A stretch of 64,000 nucleotides of DNA, from the NCBI RefSeq assembly GCF_900129095.1, contig NZ_FQVA01000001.1, positions 2,121,615 through 2,185,614 on the forward strand, given 5' to 3'. This document shows positions 23,432-31,533 of this stretch, piece by piece (position 1 is the stretch's first letter; the number at the start of each line of letters is the position of its first letter). Position numbers and translations under genes: made by a program. The stretch is from Microbulbifer donghaiensis (GTDB lineage: Bacteria; Pseudomonadota; Gammaproteobacteria; Pseudomonadales; Cellvibrionaceae). Below the pieces are notes generated by a model. The model worked only from the letters and a program-made list of their open reading frames with translations. It ran no database searches and was not told the DNA's origin.

Positions 23432-23815
23432 ATGACCAACCGCGCCGTAATCAAGACCGACAAGGCTCCGGCCGCTATCGGCAGCTATTCCCAGGCGGTC
23501 AAGGTCGACAGCACCGTTTACCTGTCCGGGCAGATTCCGCTGGACCCACAGACAATGGAAATCGTGTCCGGCGATTTCGCCGACCAGGCGCACCAGGTAT
23601 TTCGCAACCTGAAGGCGGTGTGCGAGGCGGCGAACGGTTCCCTGCAGCATATCGTCAAACTGAATCTTTACCTGACCGACCTCAGCAACTTCGCCACCGT
23701 CAATGAGGTGATGGCTGAGTTCTTTGAGGAACCCTATCCGGCGCGCGCGGCGGTGGGTGTAAAGGAGTTGCCGAAGGGCTCGCTGTTCGAGGCGGAAGGG
23801 GTCATGGTCATCTGA
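23432..23815 (+). CDS. ridA: RidA family 2-iminobutanoate/2-iminopropanoate deaminase
   Basis: RidA hydrolyses reactive enamine/imine intermediates released by PLP enzymes such as threonine dehydratase, protecting other PLP enzymes. The protein has 127 residues, as usual. It contains [28 protein letters not shown], and the essential Arg105 in YPARAAVGV, with Glu120 in GSLFEAEGV. The ATG at 23432 follows ACGGAG. In gammaproteobacteria ridA often follows spoT, as here. Confidence 0.95.
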   Translation: MTNRAVIKTDKAPAAIGSYSQAVKVDSTVYLSGQIPLDPQTMEIVSGDFADQAHQVFRNLKAVCEAANGSLQHIVKLNLYLTDLSNFATVNEVMAEFFEEPYPARAAVGVKELPKGSLFEAEGVMVI

Positions 23816-23855
23816 TCCGATTTCCGCTGGGTGGTCGGCCCGAAAGGCTGGCCGC

Positions 23856-24887
23856 CTAGCAGCCGTGATCCAGTTCCAACACCACCTTGCCCACCGACTG
23901 ACCAGAGCGCAGCAATTCCAGCGCCGCATGCGCGTCGTCGAACGAGAACCGCTGCCCCACGTGCGGTGGCGGTAGCGGCACCTGATTCAGTTCCGCCAGC
24001 AGCACCCGCATCTCCGCCTGCTGCTCCCACAGCCAGATCAGGTTAAACGCCAGCACCGAGCGGTTACTGCTGATCATCTCCATGACGTCATAGCGCGGGC
24101 GCCGCAGATAGCGCCAGGCCGCCTTCAGGTAATTCGGGCGCAGTCCCGTCGGGGTAAATTCGGCCGCACCGAACACCACCAGCCGCCCCATCGGTTTGAG
24201 CGCGGCGAAACTGGCTCGCTGCACCCTGCCGCCGATGGCATCGAGGACCAGATCGAAGTGCAGGTCCTGCCGCTGCAGCTGCCGGGCGAAATCCCGCTCG
24301 CGAACCAGTACAGATGCGAAACCCTGTTCGCCGAGCCAGGATGCCTTGGCCGCGCTGCCGACGGTGCCCACCGGTTCGGCGCCCAAGGCTCGCGCCAGCT
24401 TCATCGCCTGCAGCCCCACGCCGCCGGCGGCACTGTGAATCAGCACTCGCTGGCCGGCCTGCAGGACGCCGAGTCGCGTCAGGGCATACCAGGCCGTCAA
24501 CGTCTGCGCCGGCCAGGCCGCCCCCTGGGCAAAATCCCAGCCGTCCGGCAGCGGCATCAGGTAGTCCGGCTCGCTGTCGATCACCGACGTATAGCCACCG
24601 AAGCGGGTCACTCCCATGACCCGGTCACCCGGCGCAAAGCCGGCCGCGTCAGTGCCGACTTCCACTACGGTGCCGGCAAACTCCAGGCCCGGGATAAAAG
24701 CCCCGGCCGGCGTGGCGGAGTAGAGTCCGGTCAGGGCGAAAATATCGGCGAAATTGAGGCCCACGGCCCGCACGGCAATGCGAACCTGATCGGGGGGCAG
24801 GGCGGAGAGCCGTTCCGTTTGTCGGGTCAACCTGGCGATGTTGCCGGCCTTTGGGGTTTGCCAGAAAGTGCGGTGAGTGGTGGTCAT
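23856..24887 (-). CDS. Zinc-independent MDR-family oxidoreductase (quinone oxidoreductase-like)
   Basis: The 343-residue medium-chain dehydrogenase/reductase has the GroES-like domain (VGLNFADIFALTGLY, FIPGLEFAGTVVEVG, GDRVMGVTRFGGY) and the Rossmann domain with SAAGGVGLQAMKLARALGAE, the NADPH-binding loop. Catalytic zinc ligands are missing, as expected for quinone oxidoreductase-like enzymes related to synaptic vesicle protein VAT-1. It probably reduces quinones or activated alkenes with NADPH. The ATG at 24887 follows CCCC rather than a clear ribosome-binding site. It stands alone between ridA, with which it converges, and the repeat region at 24921-25190. Confidence 0.88.
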   Translation of the reverse strand: MTTTHRTFWQTPKAGNIARLTRQTERLSALPPDQVRIAVRAVGLNFADIFALTGLYSATPAGAFIPGLEFAGTVVEVGTDAAGFAPGDRVMGVTRFGGYTSVIDSEPDYLMPLPDGWDFAQGAAWPAQTLTAWYALTRLGVLQAGQRVLIHSAAGGVGLQAMKLARALGAEPVGTVGSAAKASWLGEQGFASVLVRERDFARQLQRQDLHFDLVLDAIGGRVQRASFAALKPMGRLVVFGAAEFTPTGLRPNYLKAAWRYLRRPRYDVMEMISSNRSVLAFNLIWLWEQQAEMRVLLAELNQVPLPPPHVGQRFSFDDAHAALELLRSGQSVGKVVLELDHGC

Positions 24888-24920
24888 GGGGAAACGCTAT
24901 TCGGGCGGGAGTTAGTCACT

Positions 24921-25190
24921 CAGCGAGCTTTGCTCGCTGTGCGCGCGGGCTAGGGTATCGCAAGCAGCCTTCCGTGGGGCTAATTCCGGCCCGGCCAGTC
25001 CGGCCGCTCCAGGCATTCGCGGCGCCTGCGGCCCTTGGCCGGGCGCTAAATTGCGCAGCGAGCAGTGCTCGCTTAGCGCGCGGGATAGTTCATCTCAAGC
25101 AGCCTTCCATGGGGCTAATTCCGGCCCGGCCTTCCTTGGCCGGGCGCTGAACTGCGCAGCGAGCAGTGCTCGCTGAGCGCGCAGTTCAGC
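24921..25190. repeat. Cluster of palindromic repeats
   Basis: Three hairpin cores occur at 24922-24938, 25057-25073 and 25158-25174; the last two are identical (AGCGAGCA-G-TGCTCGCT). A 36-bp direct repeat occurs at 24961-24996 and 25096-25131 with one mismatch. A further shared block, CCTTGGCCGGGCGCT, occurs at 25033-25047 and 25134-25148. The third hairpin has extra perfect 12-bp arms (25146-25157 with 25179-25190), making a 45-base near-palindrome that covers the stop codon of the next minus-strand gene. This resembles a BIME/REP-type mosaic. The open frame through it encodes a repeated KQPS-GLIPARP peptide but is not a gene. Confidence 0.75.
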
Positions 25191-26067
25191 CCTCAGATTC
25201 GAGGAGGGCGCTGTAGCCGGATCTGTAATCCGGGTATTTCATCTCGTATCCGCTCGCCAGCATGCGTTTGTTGCTGAGTTTCTTCGAGCGGCGCTCGCTG
25301 GTCTGCACGATTTCGCGCAGGTGCGCGCTGGTGTAACCCATTGCCTTGACCAGCCACTGTTGCAGTTCGTACATGGGTACCGGTATACAGTCGGCGCCGA
25401 TATACAGCTGCTCCGGCGAGCCGCCCTGCTTGTGCTTCTCGATCAGGTGGATCAGAAAGCCGATGCAATCGTCGATATGAATGCGGTTGCTGAACTGTGG
25501 CGGTTGCGGCGGCGCGCAGCGGCCGGCCCGCACTTGCGACAACAGGCGATCCCGGCCCGGGCCGTAGATGCCGGCAAAGCGCACCACACAGGTTGTCGGT
25601 ACGGCACTGCGGATAATCTCTTCCGCCGCCAGCAGAATGTCGCCCTGGAAGCCACTGGGAATGGCCGGCGTCTGCTCGTCGATCAGCTGGTCACCGCTCT
25701 GGCCGTAGACACGGGTCGACGAAACCCAGATCAACAGGCGCGGCGGTTTCGGCAGGTTCACCAGTGCTTTGGCCAGCGCCGTAGCGGTATCGATATAGGC
25801 GCGGTGATAGCCACCTTGCGTGTGTTCGTCCGGGGTAAAGGTGGCGAGCACCACATCGGCGCCATCGGCCAGCAGCCGCTCGATGTCCGCCTGCTTGGTG
25901 GCATCGCCGCGTCGCCAGTTGACCACGTCCGCCCGGCGCTTGCTGGCCAGGGCCACCAGCGGGTTGCGCCTCATGCCGTAGACGCTGTACTCCTGCCGGT
26001 TCAGGTGCAGTGCCAAGCGCGCACCCAGGTCCCCGCAACCCAGGATCCAAAGTTTTTCTTGTGCCAT
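25186..26067 (-). CDS. NAD(P)-binding SDR-family protein, YeeZ-like
   Basis: From ATG 26067 the protein has 293 residues; an upstream in-frame start would add an unlikely Arg/Ala tail. The N-terminal Rossmann motif is WILGCGDLGARLALHL (GxGxxG). Further on it shows WVSSTRVYGQSGDQLIDEQT, in which the extended-SDR Tyr is present but the following Lys is replaced, and RFAGIYGPGRDRLL. This is the YeeZ-like atypical SDR pattern. The substrate is unknown. The stop codon lies inside the large palindrome ending at 25190, which may terminate the transcript. Confidence 0.82.
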   Translation of the reverse strand: MAQEKLWILGCGDLGARLALHLNRQEYSVYGMRRNPLVALASKRRADVVNWRRGDATKQADIERLLADGADVVLATFTPDEHTQGGYHRAYIDTATALAKALVNLPKPPRLLIWVSSTRVYGQSGDQLIDEQTPAIPSGFQGDILLAAEEIIRSAVPTTCVVRFAGIYGPGRDRLLSQVRAGRCAPPQPPQFSNRIHIDDCIGFLIHLIEKHKQGGSPEQLYIGADCIPVPMYELQQWLVKAMGYTSAHLREIVQTSERRSKKLSNKRMLASGYEMKYPDYRSGYSALLESEG

Positions 26068-26301
26068 AAAAGTCCGGGCAAAGACGCGAGCCGATACTGC
26101 GCTTCCGTGCCGCATTCCCCAATTTTTTTAGTTGTTAACCCCGTCGGAGAAGCCGCTAGCCCAGGAAACTCCCCACCAAACAGGGTCCGAGGGTATTCAC
26201 CTCACCGAAAAAAATAATCCCGCCACGATGTGCGGGTATTGTCATACTTCGGGTCCCGGCGCGAAGCGCGCACGCCGCACCGGAACCTGCCCCTTCATTT
26301 T

Positions 26302-26562
26302 CTAACTGCTGCGCCGTTTCAGCATGCGGTAGACAGCCAGGAAGATTATCGCACCAATCGTGGCGGTAATAATGTCACCGATCCCAAAACCGGTCACCGG
26401 TCCGCCAATGCCGACCAGGGAGCCCAGCCAGCCGCCGATAAAGGCACCGACTATGCCGATAACCATCGTGACGATCCAGCCGCCCGGGTCGGGCCCCGGC
26501 ATGATCCACTTCGCCAATGCTCCGGCAATCAGCCCGAGAATAATCCAGGAAAAGATACCCAT
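26302..26562 (-). CDS. GlsB/YeaQ/YmgE family stress-response membrane protein
   Basis: The 86-residue protein has three Gly-rich membrane helices (GIFSWIILGLIAGALAKWI, VTMVIGIVGAFIGGWLGSLV, and a C-terminal helix ending RMLKRRSS). This is the transglycosylase-associated/YeaQ family pattern with PGPDPGGW between helices. Members are often induced by stress or in stationary phase; a molecular function is not known. It is divergent from oxyR with a 188-base AT-rich gap. Confidence 0.9.
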   Translation of the reverse strand: MGIFSWIILGLIAGALAKWIMPGPDPGGWIVTMVIGIVGAFIGGWLGSLVGIGGPVTGFGIGDIITATIGAIIFLAVYRMLKRRSS

Positions 26563-26750
26563 GGCGATGCTCCGCTCAATGTGTCCCTACACATATAGCA
26601 AAATTTTGCGCCGTAATCGCAAAACCCATCGCACAAATAGCAATTTTTTCTAATTCTCCGTTTCGATACACTCGGTCACGCTCACCGTTGGCCAGCGGCT
26701 ATTATTTATGAATAATTGCTATCACCAGCAATCAGCTAATTGTCTCAGCC

Positions 26751-27674
26751 ATGACACTCAATGAATTGCGCTACATAGTGACCCTGGCCCAGGAACAGCA
26801 TTTCGGCCGCGCCGCCGAGCGCTGTTATGTCAGCCAGCCGACGCTGTCCATCGCGGTGAAAAAACTGGAGAAGGAGCTGGGCGTGGCGCTGTTCGAGCGC
26901 TCCAAGACCCGCGTCCAGGCGACGCCGCTGGGCGAGCGCATCGTCGCGCAGGCCCAGCTGGTGCTGGAGCAGTCCGCCGCAATCAAGGACATCGCCAGTG
27001 CCGGCAAGGACCAGCTCGCCAGCCCACTGTCGGTAGGTGCCATTTTCACGATCGGCCCCTATCTGTTCCCGCACTTTATTCCGCAGCTGCAGCGATTGGC
27101 GCCGGATATGCCGCTCTATGTGGAAGAGGGCTATACCGCCACGCTGCGCCAGCGCCTGCGCAAGGGCGAACTGGATGCGATTATCATCGCGCTGCCGTTT
27201 ACCGAGCCGGATGTGGTCACCCAGCCGCTGTATGACGAGCCTTTCGTGGTACTGATGCCCTCCGGCCACCCGCTCGCGCAGCAGCAGAGTATCTCGCCGG
27301 AGCAGCTGTCCCAGGACAATGTACTGCTGCTGGGCGAGGGGCACTGCTTCCGCGACCAGGTACTCGAGGCCTGCCCGCAACTGCAGCAGACGATCGAAAA
27401 AGAGTCGGGCAGCGGGCGCATCCGCACCGCCGCGGACGGCAGCTCGCTGGAAACACTGCGCCATATGGTGGCATCGGGTCTCGGCATCACGGTACTGCCG
27501 ATGTCCGCCGCCACCGCCTCCCAGTACGCCAGCGGCCTGCTGGAGACCCGTCCGTTTACACCGCCGGGCCCGCGGCGCACGGTAGCGCTCGCCTGGCGGG
27601 CCAGCTTTCCGCGCCATCGCGCCATCGACATATTGCGCGAGGCCATCAGCCAGTGTCAGCTGAAAGAACAGTGA
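26751..27674 (+). CDS. oxyR: Hydrogen peroxide sensor OxyR (LysR family)
   Basis: A 307-residue LysR regulator. The helix-turn-helix is at about 18-40 (FGRAAERCYVSQPTLSIAVK), and the effector domain begins near 92. Both redox cysteines of OxyR are in place and at the E. coli positions: Cys199 and Cys208 in GEGHCFRDQVLEACP. Peroxide oxidises them to a disulfide, switching on catalase, peroxiredoxin and related genes. The 188-base upstream gap is AT-rich and contains an interrupted palindrome-like stretch at about 26714-26741, possibly an autoregulatory site. recG overlaps its stop codon (GTGA). Confidence 0.95.
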   Translation: MTLNELRYIVTLAQEQHFGRAAERCYVSQPTLSIAVKKLEKELGVALFERSKTRVQATPLGERIVAQAQLVLEQSAAIKDIASAGKDQLASPLSVGAIFTIGPYLFPHFIPQLQRLAPDMPLYVEEGYTATLRQRLRKGELDAIIIALPFTEPDVVTQPLYDEPFVVLMPSGHPLAQQQSISPEQLSQDNVLLLGEGHCFRDQVLEACPQLQQTIEKESGSGRIRTAADGSSLETLRHMVASGLGITVLPMSAATASQYASGLLETRPFTPPGPRRTVALAWRASFPRHRAIDILREAISQCQLKEQ

Positions 27675-29755
27675 GTAATCTCGCGGAGCTGTCGGTGACG
27701 GCGCTAAAAGGCGTCGGCGACAAGTTTGCCGAGGTGTTGGCCAAACTGCATATCGCCACCGTGCAGGATCTGCTGTTTCACCTGCCACTGCGCTATCAGG
27801 ATCGCACCCGCATCACGCCGATAGCGGCACTGTTGCCCGGCGTCGATGCGGTAATCGAGGGCGAGGTGCGCGCCGCCGACGTAGTGTTCGGACGCCGCCG
27901 CAGCCTGATAGTACGCCTGCAGGATGGCAGCGGCACCATCTCGCTGCGCTACTTCCATTTCACTGCCGCACAGAAAAGCCGCTTCGCCCGCGGCGCGCGC
28001 CTGCGCTGTTATGGCGAGGCGCGGCGCGGTGCCGCCGGCCTGGAGCTCTACCATCCGGAAACCGAACTGGTCGACACCGAAGCGCCGGCCACACCGGAAA
28101 CGTTGACCCCGGTGTACCCATTGACCGAGGGCGTCAGCCAGGCGCGCCTGCGCGGCCTGGTGCAACAGGCGCTGGCACTGTTGAACGAGGGCGGCGTTAG
28201 CGAGCTGCTGCCCACCGAGCTCCTGCCGCAGTCAATGCGCTACCCACTGGGCGCCGCCCTGCAGTATCTGCACTCGCCCCCGGCCGGAGCCGACCTGGCG
28301 CAGCTGGCCGCCGGGGTACACCCGGCCCAACAGCGGCTGGCGCTGGAAGAACTGCTGGCCCACCATTTGAGCCTGCTGGAGCTGCGCAAGAGCAGTTCGG
28401 CAATCGCCGCGCCACCGCTGCCCGCCAACGAGGCGCTGGAGCGGGACTTCCTCGCCCGGCTGCCGTTTGCCCTGACCGGCGCACAGCAGCGCGTCTGTGC
28501 GGAGATAGCCGCAGATCTGGCCCGCGGCCGCCCGATGATGCGGCTGCTGCAGGGCGATGTCGGCGCCGGCAAAACCCTGGTGGCCGCGCTCGCCGCATTG
28601 AAGGGGATCGGCGCCGGCGCCCAGGTGGCCGTGATGGCGCCGACAGAAATTCTCGCCGAACAGCACCGGCGCAACTTCAGCGCCTGGCTGGAACCGCTGG
28701 GTATTTCGGTGGCGCTGCTGACCGGCAGTCTCAAGGCCGCCGAGCGCCGCAGCCAGCTCGCCGCCGTCGCCAGCGGCGCGGCCCAGCTGGTAGTGGGTAC
28801 TCACGCACTCTTCCAGCCCGAGGTGGTGTTTCACAACCTGGCGCTGGTCATCATTGATGAACAGCACCGCTTCGGTGTGCGCCAGCGGTTGGAACTGCGC
28901 GAGAAGGGTGCGGCGAGTGGCGCAACCGGCAGGTTGCAGCCACACCAGCTGATCATGACCGCGACGCCGATTCCCCGCACCCTGGCCATGTCCGCCTTCG
29001 CCGACCTGGACTGCTCGGTGATCGATGAACTGCCGCCGGGTCGCCAGCCGATCAATACGGTGGCCATCTCCAACGACCGCCGCGACCAGGTGATGGAGCG
29101 GGTGCAGGGTGCGGTGGCCGACGGCCGCCAGGCCTACTGGGTCTGCACGCTGATCGAGGAATCCGAGAGCCTGCAGGCGCAGGCCGCCGAGACCACCGCC
29201 AGTGAGCTCGCGAAAGTATTACAGGGCGTGCGTATCGCGCTGGTGCACGGGCGCCTCAAACCCGACGAGAAAGAGCGGGTCATGAATGCCTTCAAGGCCG
29301 GTGACGTGGACCTGCTGGTGGCCACCACGGTGATCGAGGTCGGCGTGGACGTGCCCAATGCCAGCCTGATGATCATCGAAAATCCGGAGCGTCTCGGCCT
29401 GGCGCAGCTGCACCAGCTGCGCGGCCGCGTCGGCCGCGGCTCCATCGCCAGCCACTGCGTGCTGCTGTACGGCACGCCGCTGTCGCAGAACGGCCGCGCG
29501 CGCCTGCAGGCATTGCGGCAACACAGCGACGGCTTCGCCATCGCCGAAGAGGACCTGCGCCTGCGCGGTCCCGGCGAGATTCTCGGTACCCGCCAGACCG
29601 GCGAAATTCAGCACCGCATCGCCGATCTGCAGCGGGATGCACAGCTGTTGCCGCAGGTACAGAGGATCGCCGCCTCCCCGTCGCTGGGCGCGGACCTGCG
29701 CCACCAGCTGATCGCGCGCTGGCTGCAGAACAAGCCGCGCTTCGCCGAAGCCTGA
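27671..29755 (+). CDS. recG: ATP-dependent DNA helicase RecG
   Basis: RecG remodels stalled replication forks and branch-migrates Holliday junctions. The GTG at 27671 overlaps the oxyR stop (GTGA) and gives MSNLAELSVTALKGVG and 694 residues, the family length; an earlier GTG at 27653 adds six unconserved residues. The wedge/OB domain is at about 60-160. Helicase motifs are clear: GDVGAGKT (Walker A), APTEILAEQH, IIDEQHRFGV (DEQH box), TATPIPRTLAM, and in domain 2 TTVIEVGVDVPNASLM and QLRGRVGRG. The TRG region ends the protein. Translational coupling with oxyR is likely; the oxyR-recG pair is common in gammaproteobacteria. Confidence 0.96.
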   Translation: MSNLAELSVTALKGVGDKFAEVLAKLHIATVQDLLFHLPLRYQDRTRITPIAALLPGVDAVIEGEVRAADVVFGRRRSLIVRLQDGSGTISLRYFHFTAAQKSRFARGARLRCYGEARRGAAGLELYHPETELVDTEAPATPETLTPVYPLTEGVSQARLRGLVQQALALLNEGGVSELLPTELLPQSMRYPLGAALQYLHSPPAGADLAQLAAGVHPAQQRLALEELLAHHLSLLELRKSSSAIAAPPLPANEALERDFLARLPFALTGAQQRVCAEIAADLARGRPMMRLLQGDVGAGKTLVAALAALKGIGAGAQVAVMAPTEILAEQHRRNFSAWLEPLGISVALLTGSLKAAERRSQLAAVASGAAQLVVGTHALFQPEVVFHNLALVIIDEQHRFGVRQRLELREKGAASGATGRLQPHQLIMTATPIPRTLAMSAFADLDCSVIDELPPGRQPINTVAISNDRRDQVMERVQGAVADGRQAYWVCTLIEESESLQAQAAETTASELAKVLQGVRIALVHGRLKPDEKERVMNAFKAGDVDLLVATTVIEVGVDVPNASLMIIENPERLGLAQLHQLRGRVGRGSIASHCVLLYGTPLSQNGRARLQALRQHSDGFAIAEEDLRLRGPGEILGTRQTGEIQHRIADLQRDAQLLPQVQRIAASPSLGADLRHQLIARWLQNKPRFAEA

Positions 29756-29918
29756 CCATTCGGTCTATCTCCAATACCAATCCTTTCTTTTTGGTCACCA
29801 ATATTTTTGCGCTGCACGCGCGCTGATGGCAGCCTGACCCCACAGCACAAGATCGTCGAACAACGGCGGCACAATTCTAATAACAGCGATAAATCCGAGA
29901 GAACTCAGGGAGAGTCTC

Positions 29919-30605
29919 GTGCACTACCTATCTTTTTTCAGGCCGGCGCAGATTGGCCTACTGCTCCTGTGTATCAACAGCGCGGCAATTGCGCAAAGCG
30001 GTTTCTTCGGCGCGGGAGACGATGAATACATCCCCAGCCTGACCCTGGTTCCGGCGGAAATCGCCGTGGACGTCCCCACTCCGGTACAGGGCAACAATCT
30101 GGCGCTGCTGCTGGCGCAGGCCGACGGCGGTAACAGCCTCAGCGCACTGAAAGAACAGGCCGCACAGAAGTTCAGCACGCGCTTGCAGCGCGAATACCAC
30201 AGCCAGCTGGAGGAATTCTTCGCCGACGAAGAGGTACCGCTGGTACAGCAGAACGGCATGCTGAGCTTGCGAACCTCCATCTCCCTTTCTGTCAGCAAAC
30301 AGCTCAACGACCTGAAAGACTCGGGAAAATATGAGCTCGAGCGCGGCACCCTGGAATTGTCCGGCGATTTTCACTACCGCCTGCAGAATGCTGCCGGCAG
30401 CACCCTAAGCGAGCAGCGAATCGACATCGGCAGCCTGCGCATCACGGAGAAGTACCGGGTAAAGACGCCACACGACGGCGGTGAGGTCGAGGACACCACC
30501 AACGCGGCTATCGAGGAAGCGCTGGTGGAAATGGTGAAACGGCTACTGGATCGCGCCGAGGATCAGCTGGAAGCGGACCAGCTGCAGGCGCTGGCCGCCC
30601 GCTGA
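29919..30605 (+). CDS. Secreted protein of unknown function, paralogue A
   Basis: A 228-residue protein starting at GTG 29919, behind GGGAGAG. The N-terminal signal peptide (about 1-25) ends SAAIAQ, then a Gly/Asp stretch (GFFGAGDDE). The mature protein has PAEIAVDVPTPVQGNNLALL, EEVPLVQQNGMLSLR, and a beta-rich part (LELSGDFHYRLQ, ITEKYRVK). It ends in a charged helix with ALVEMVKRLLDRAEDQLEAD. I do not recognise the family. The next gene (30788-31474) is a paralogue of exactly the same length with the same order of motifs. The protein is presumably periplasmic and soluble; no membrane helix or lipobox is seen after the signal. Confidence 0.72.
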   Translation: MHYLSFFRPAQIGLLLLCINSAAIAQSGFFGAGDDEYIPSLTLVPAEIAVDVPTPVQGNNLALLLAQADGGNSLSALKEQAAQKFSTRLQREYHSQLEEFFADEEVPLVQQNGMLSLRTSISLSVSKQLNDLKDSGKYELERGTLELSGDFHYRLQNAAGSTLSEQRIDIGSLRITEKYRVKTPHDGGEVEDTTNAAIEEALVEMVKRLLDRAEDQLEADQLQALAAR

Positions 30606-30787
30606 GCCGAACAGACAGATCGGGCCGCGCCCGCCTGCGGCCGAGATCACAGAACACCAGAACAGACCATATGGTCACGCAATTTTTTGCCAGTTCGTCG
30701 CCATAGTGGCAGCCTTGGGTTTCACCTGAAGTATCCGCGCGATATTAAATCGCGTCTTATCGATAACAAGAAACCTGGGAGAGTCCG

Positions 30788-31474
30788 GTGACGAGAATCA
30801 CCAAGCGCGGACTGGCACTGACCGGTCTGCTGTTGTTTTCTACCACCCCGGCCGCACTGGCCCAGGGTGGCTTCCTCGGTTTTGGCGGCGACGACCAGAA
30901 CCCCAGCCTCAGGATCCGCCCGGCCGAAATTGCCATCGACGTACCCATGCCTGTGAACAGTGCCAGCCTGGCCATGCTGCTGGCCCAGGCGGGGGAGGGG
31001 GGCAACCTGAGCTCGATGAAGGATGCCGCGCTGCGCAAGTACCGGACCTATCTGGAAATTGCCCTCAATGCGCAGCTGCAGGCTTTTTTTGTCGAAGAGG
31101 AAATTCCGCTGGTAGACCGGGAAGGGTTGCTATCGCTGCACAACCAGTTAAACGTGAAGGTGGTAAAGCACTTCAGCACGCTGCAGAGCACCGACGGCGT
31201 CGATCTGGAAAGCGGTACCATTGAGGTCGGGGGCGAATTTCACTACGCGCTGAGAAGTTTCAATGATCGCCTGTTGCGCGAGCGCAAGCTGGACATCGCC
31301 AAAATGAAGATTCACCAGGAGTACCGGGTGAAATCTTCCGGAAATGGCAGCGCCACTGAAGACAACACCGAAGAAGCCATCAAGCTGGCGCTGTCGAAGT
31401 TGGTGGAGGAAATCCTCGATGAGATCGAAGACGACCTGGAGGCCGATGAGTTGCGGGATCTGCTGTCAGGCTGA
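30788..31474 (+). CDS. Secreted protein of unknown function, paralogue B
   Basis: A 228-residue protein starting at GTG 30788, again behind GGGAGAG at nearly the same spacing as its paralogue. The signal peptide ends PAALAQ and is followed by GGFLGFGGDDQNPSL. Shared with paralogue A are PAEIAIDVPMPV, LAMLLAQAGEG, EEEIPLVDREGLLSL, the EFHYAL segment, HQEYRVKSSG and a charged C-terminal helix (LSKLVEEILDEIEDDLEADE). Conservation over the full length indicates tandem duplication followed by divergence. Function is unknown. A 182-base gap separates it from A, long enough for its own promoter. It is followed by the terminator at 31484-31520. Confidence 0.72.
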   Translation: MTRITKRGLALTGLLLFSTTPAALAQGGFLGFGGDDQNPSLRIRPAEIAIDVPMPVNSASLAMLLAQAGEGGNLSSMKDAALRKYRTYLEIALNAQLQAFFVEEEIPLVDREGLLSLHNQLNVKVVKHFSTLQSTDGVDLESGTIEVGGEFHYALRSFNDRLLRERKLDIAKMKIHQEYRVKSSGNGSATEDNTEEAIKLALSKLVEEILDEIEDDLEADELRDLLSG

Positions 31475-31483
31475 ATAGCCGCG

Positions 31484-31520
31484 CGAAAAAACCGTCGTGG
31501 GTGCACCCGGTGCACCCACG
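31484..31520 (-). terminator. Rho-independent terminator of the symporter gene
   Basis: A perfect 12-bp stem (CGTGGGTGCACC at 31496-31507 with GGTGCACCCACG at 31509-31520) ends in a run of six T on the minus strand. It lies 14 bases beyond the symporter stop and may also stop plus-strand transcription from paralogue B. Confidence 0.8.
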
Positions 31521-31533
31521 AAGTTATTCTCCA

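Noticed and set aside
24851-25150. Open frame through the palindromic repeats
   Set aside because: The repeated KQPS-GLIPARP peptide is a by-product of the DNA repeat; no ribosome-binding site is seen.
26714-26741. Interrupted palindrome AATTGCT ... AGCTAATT as an OxyR box
   Set aside because: It fits the ATAG-type OxyR consensus only loosely, so it is noted under oxyR but not annotated as a site.
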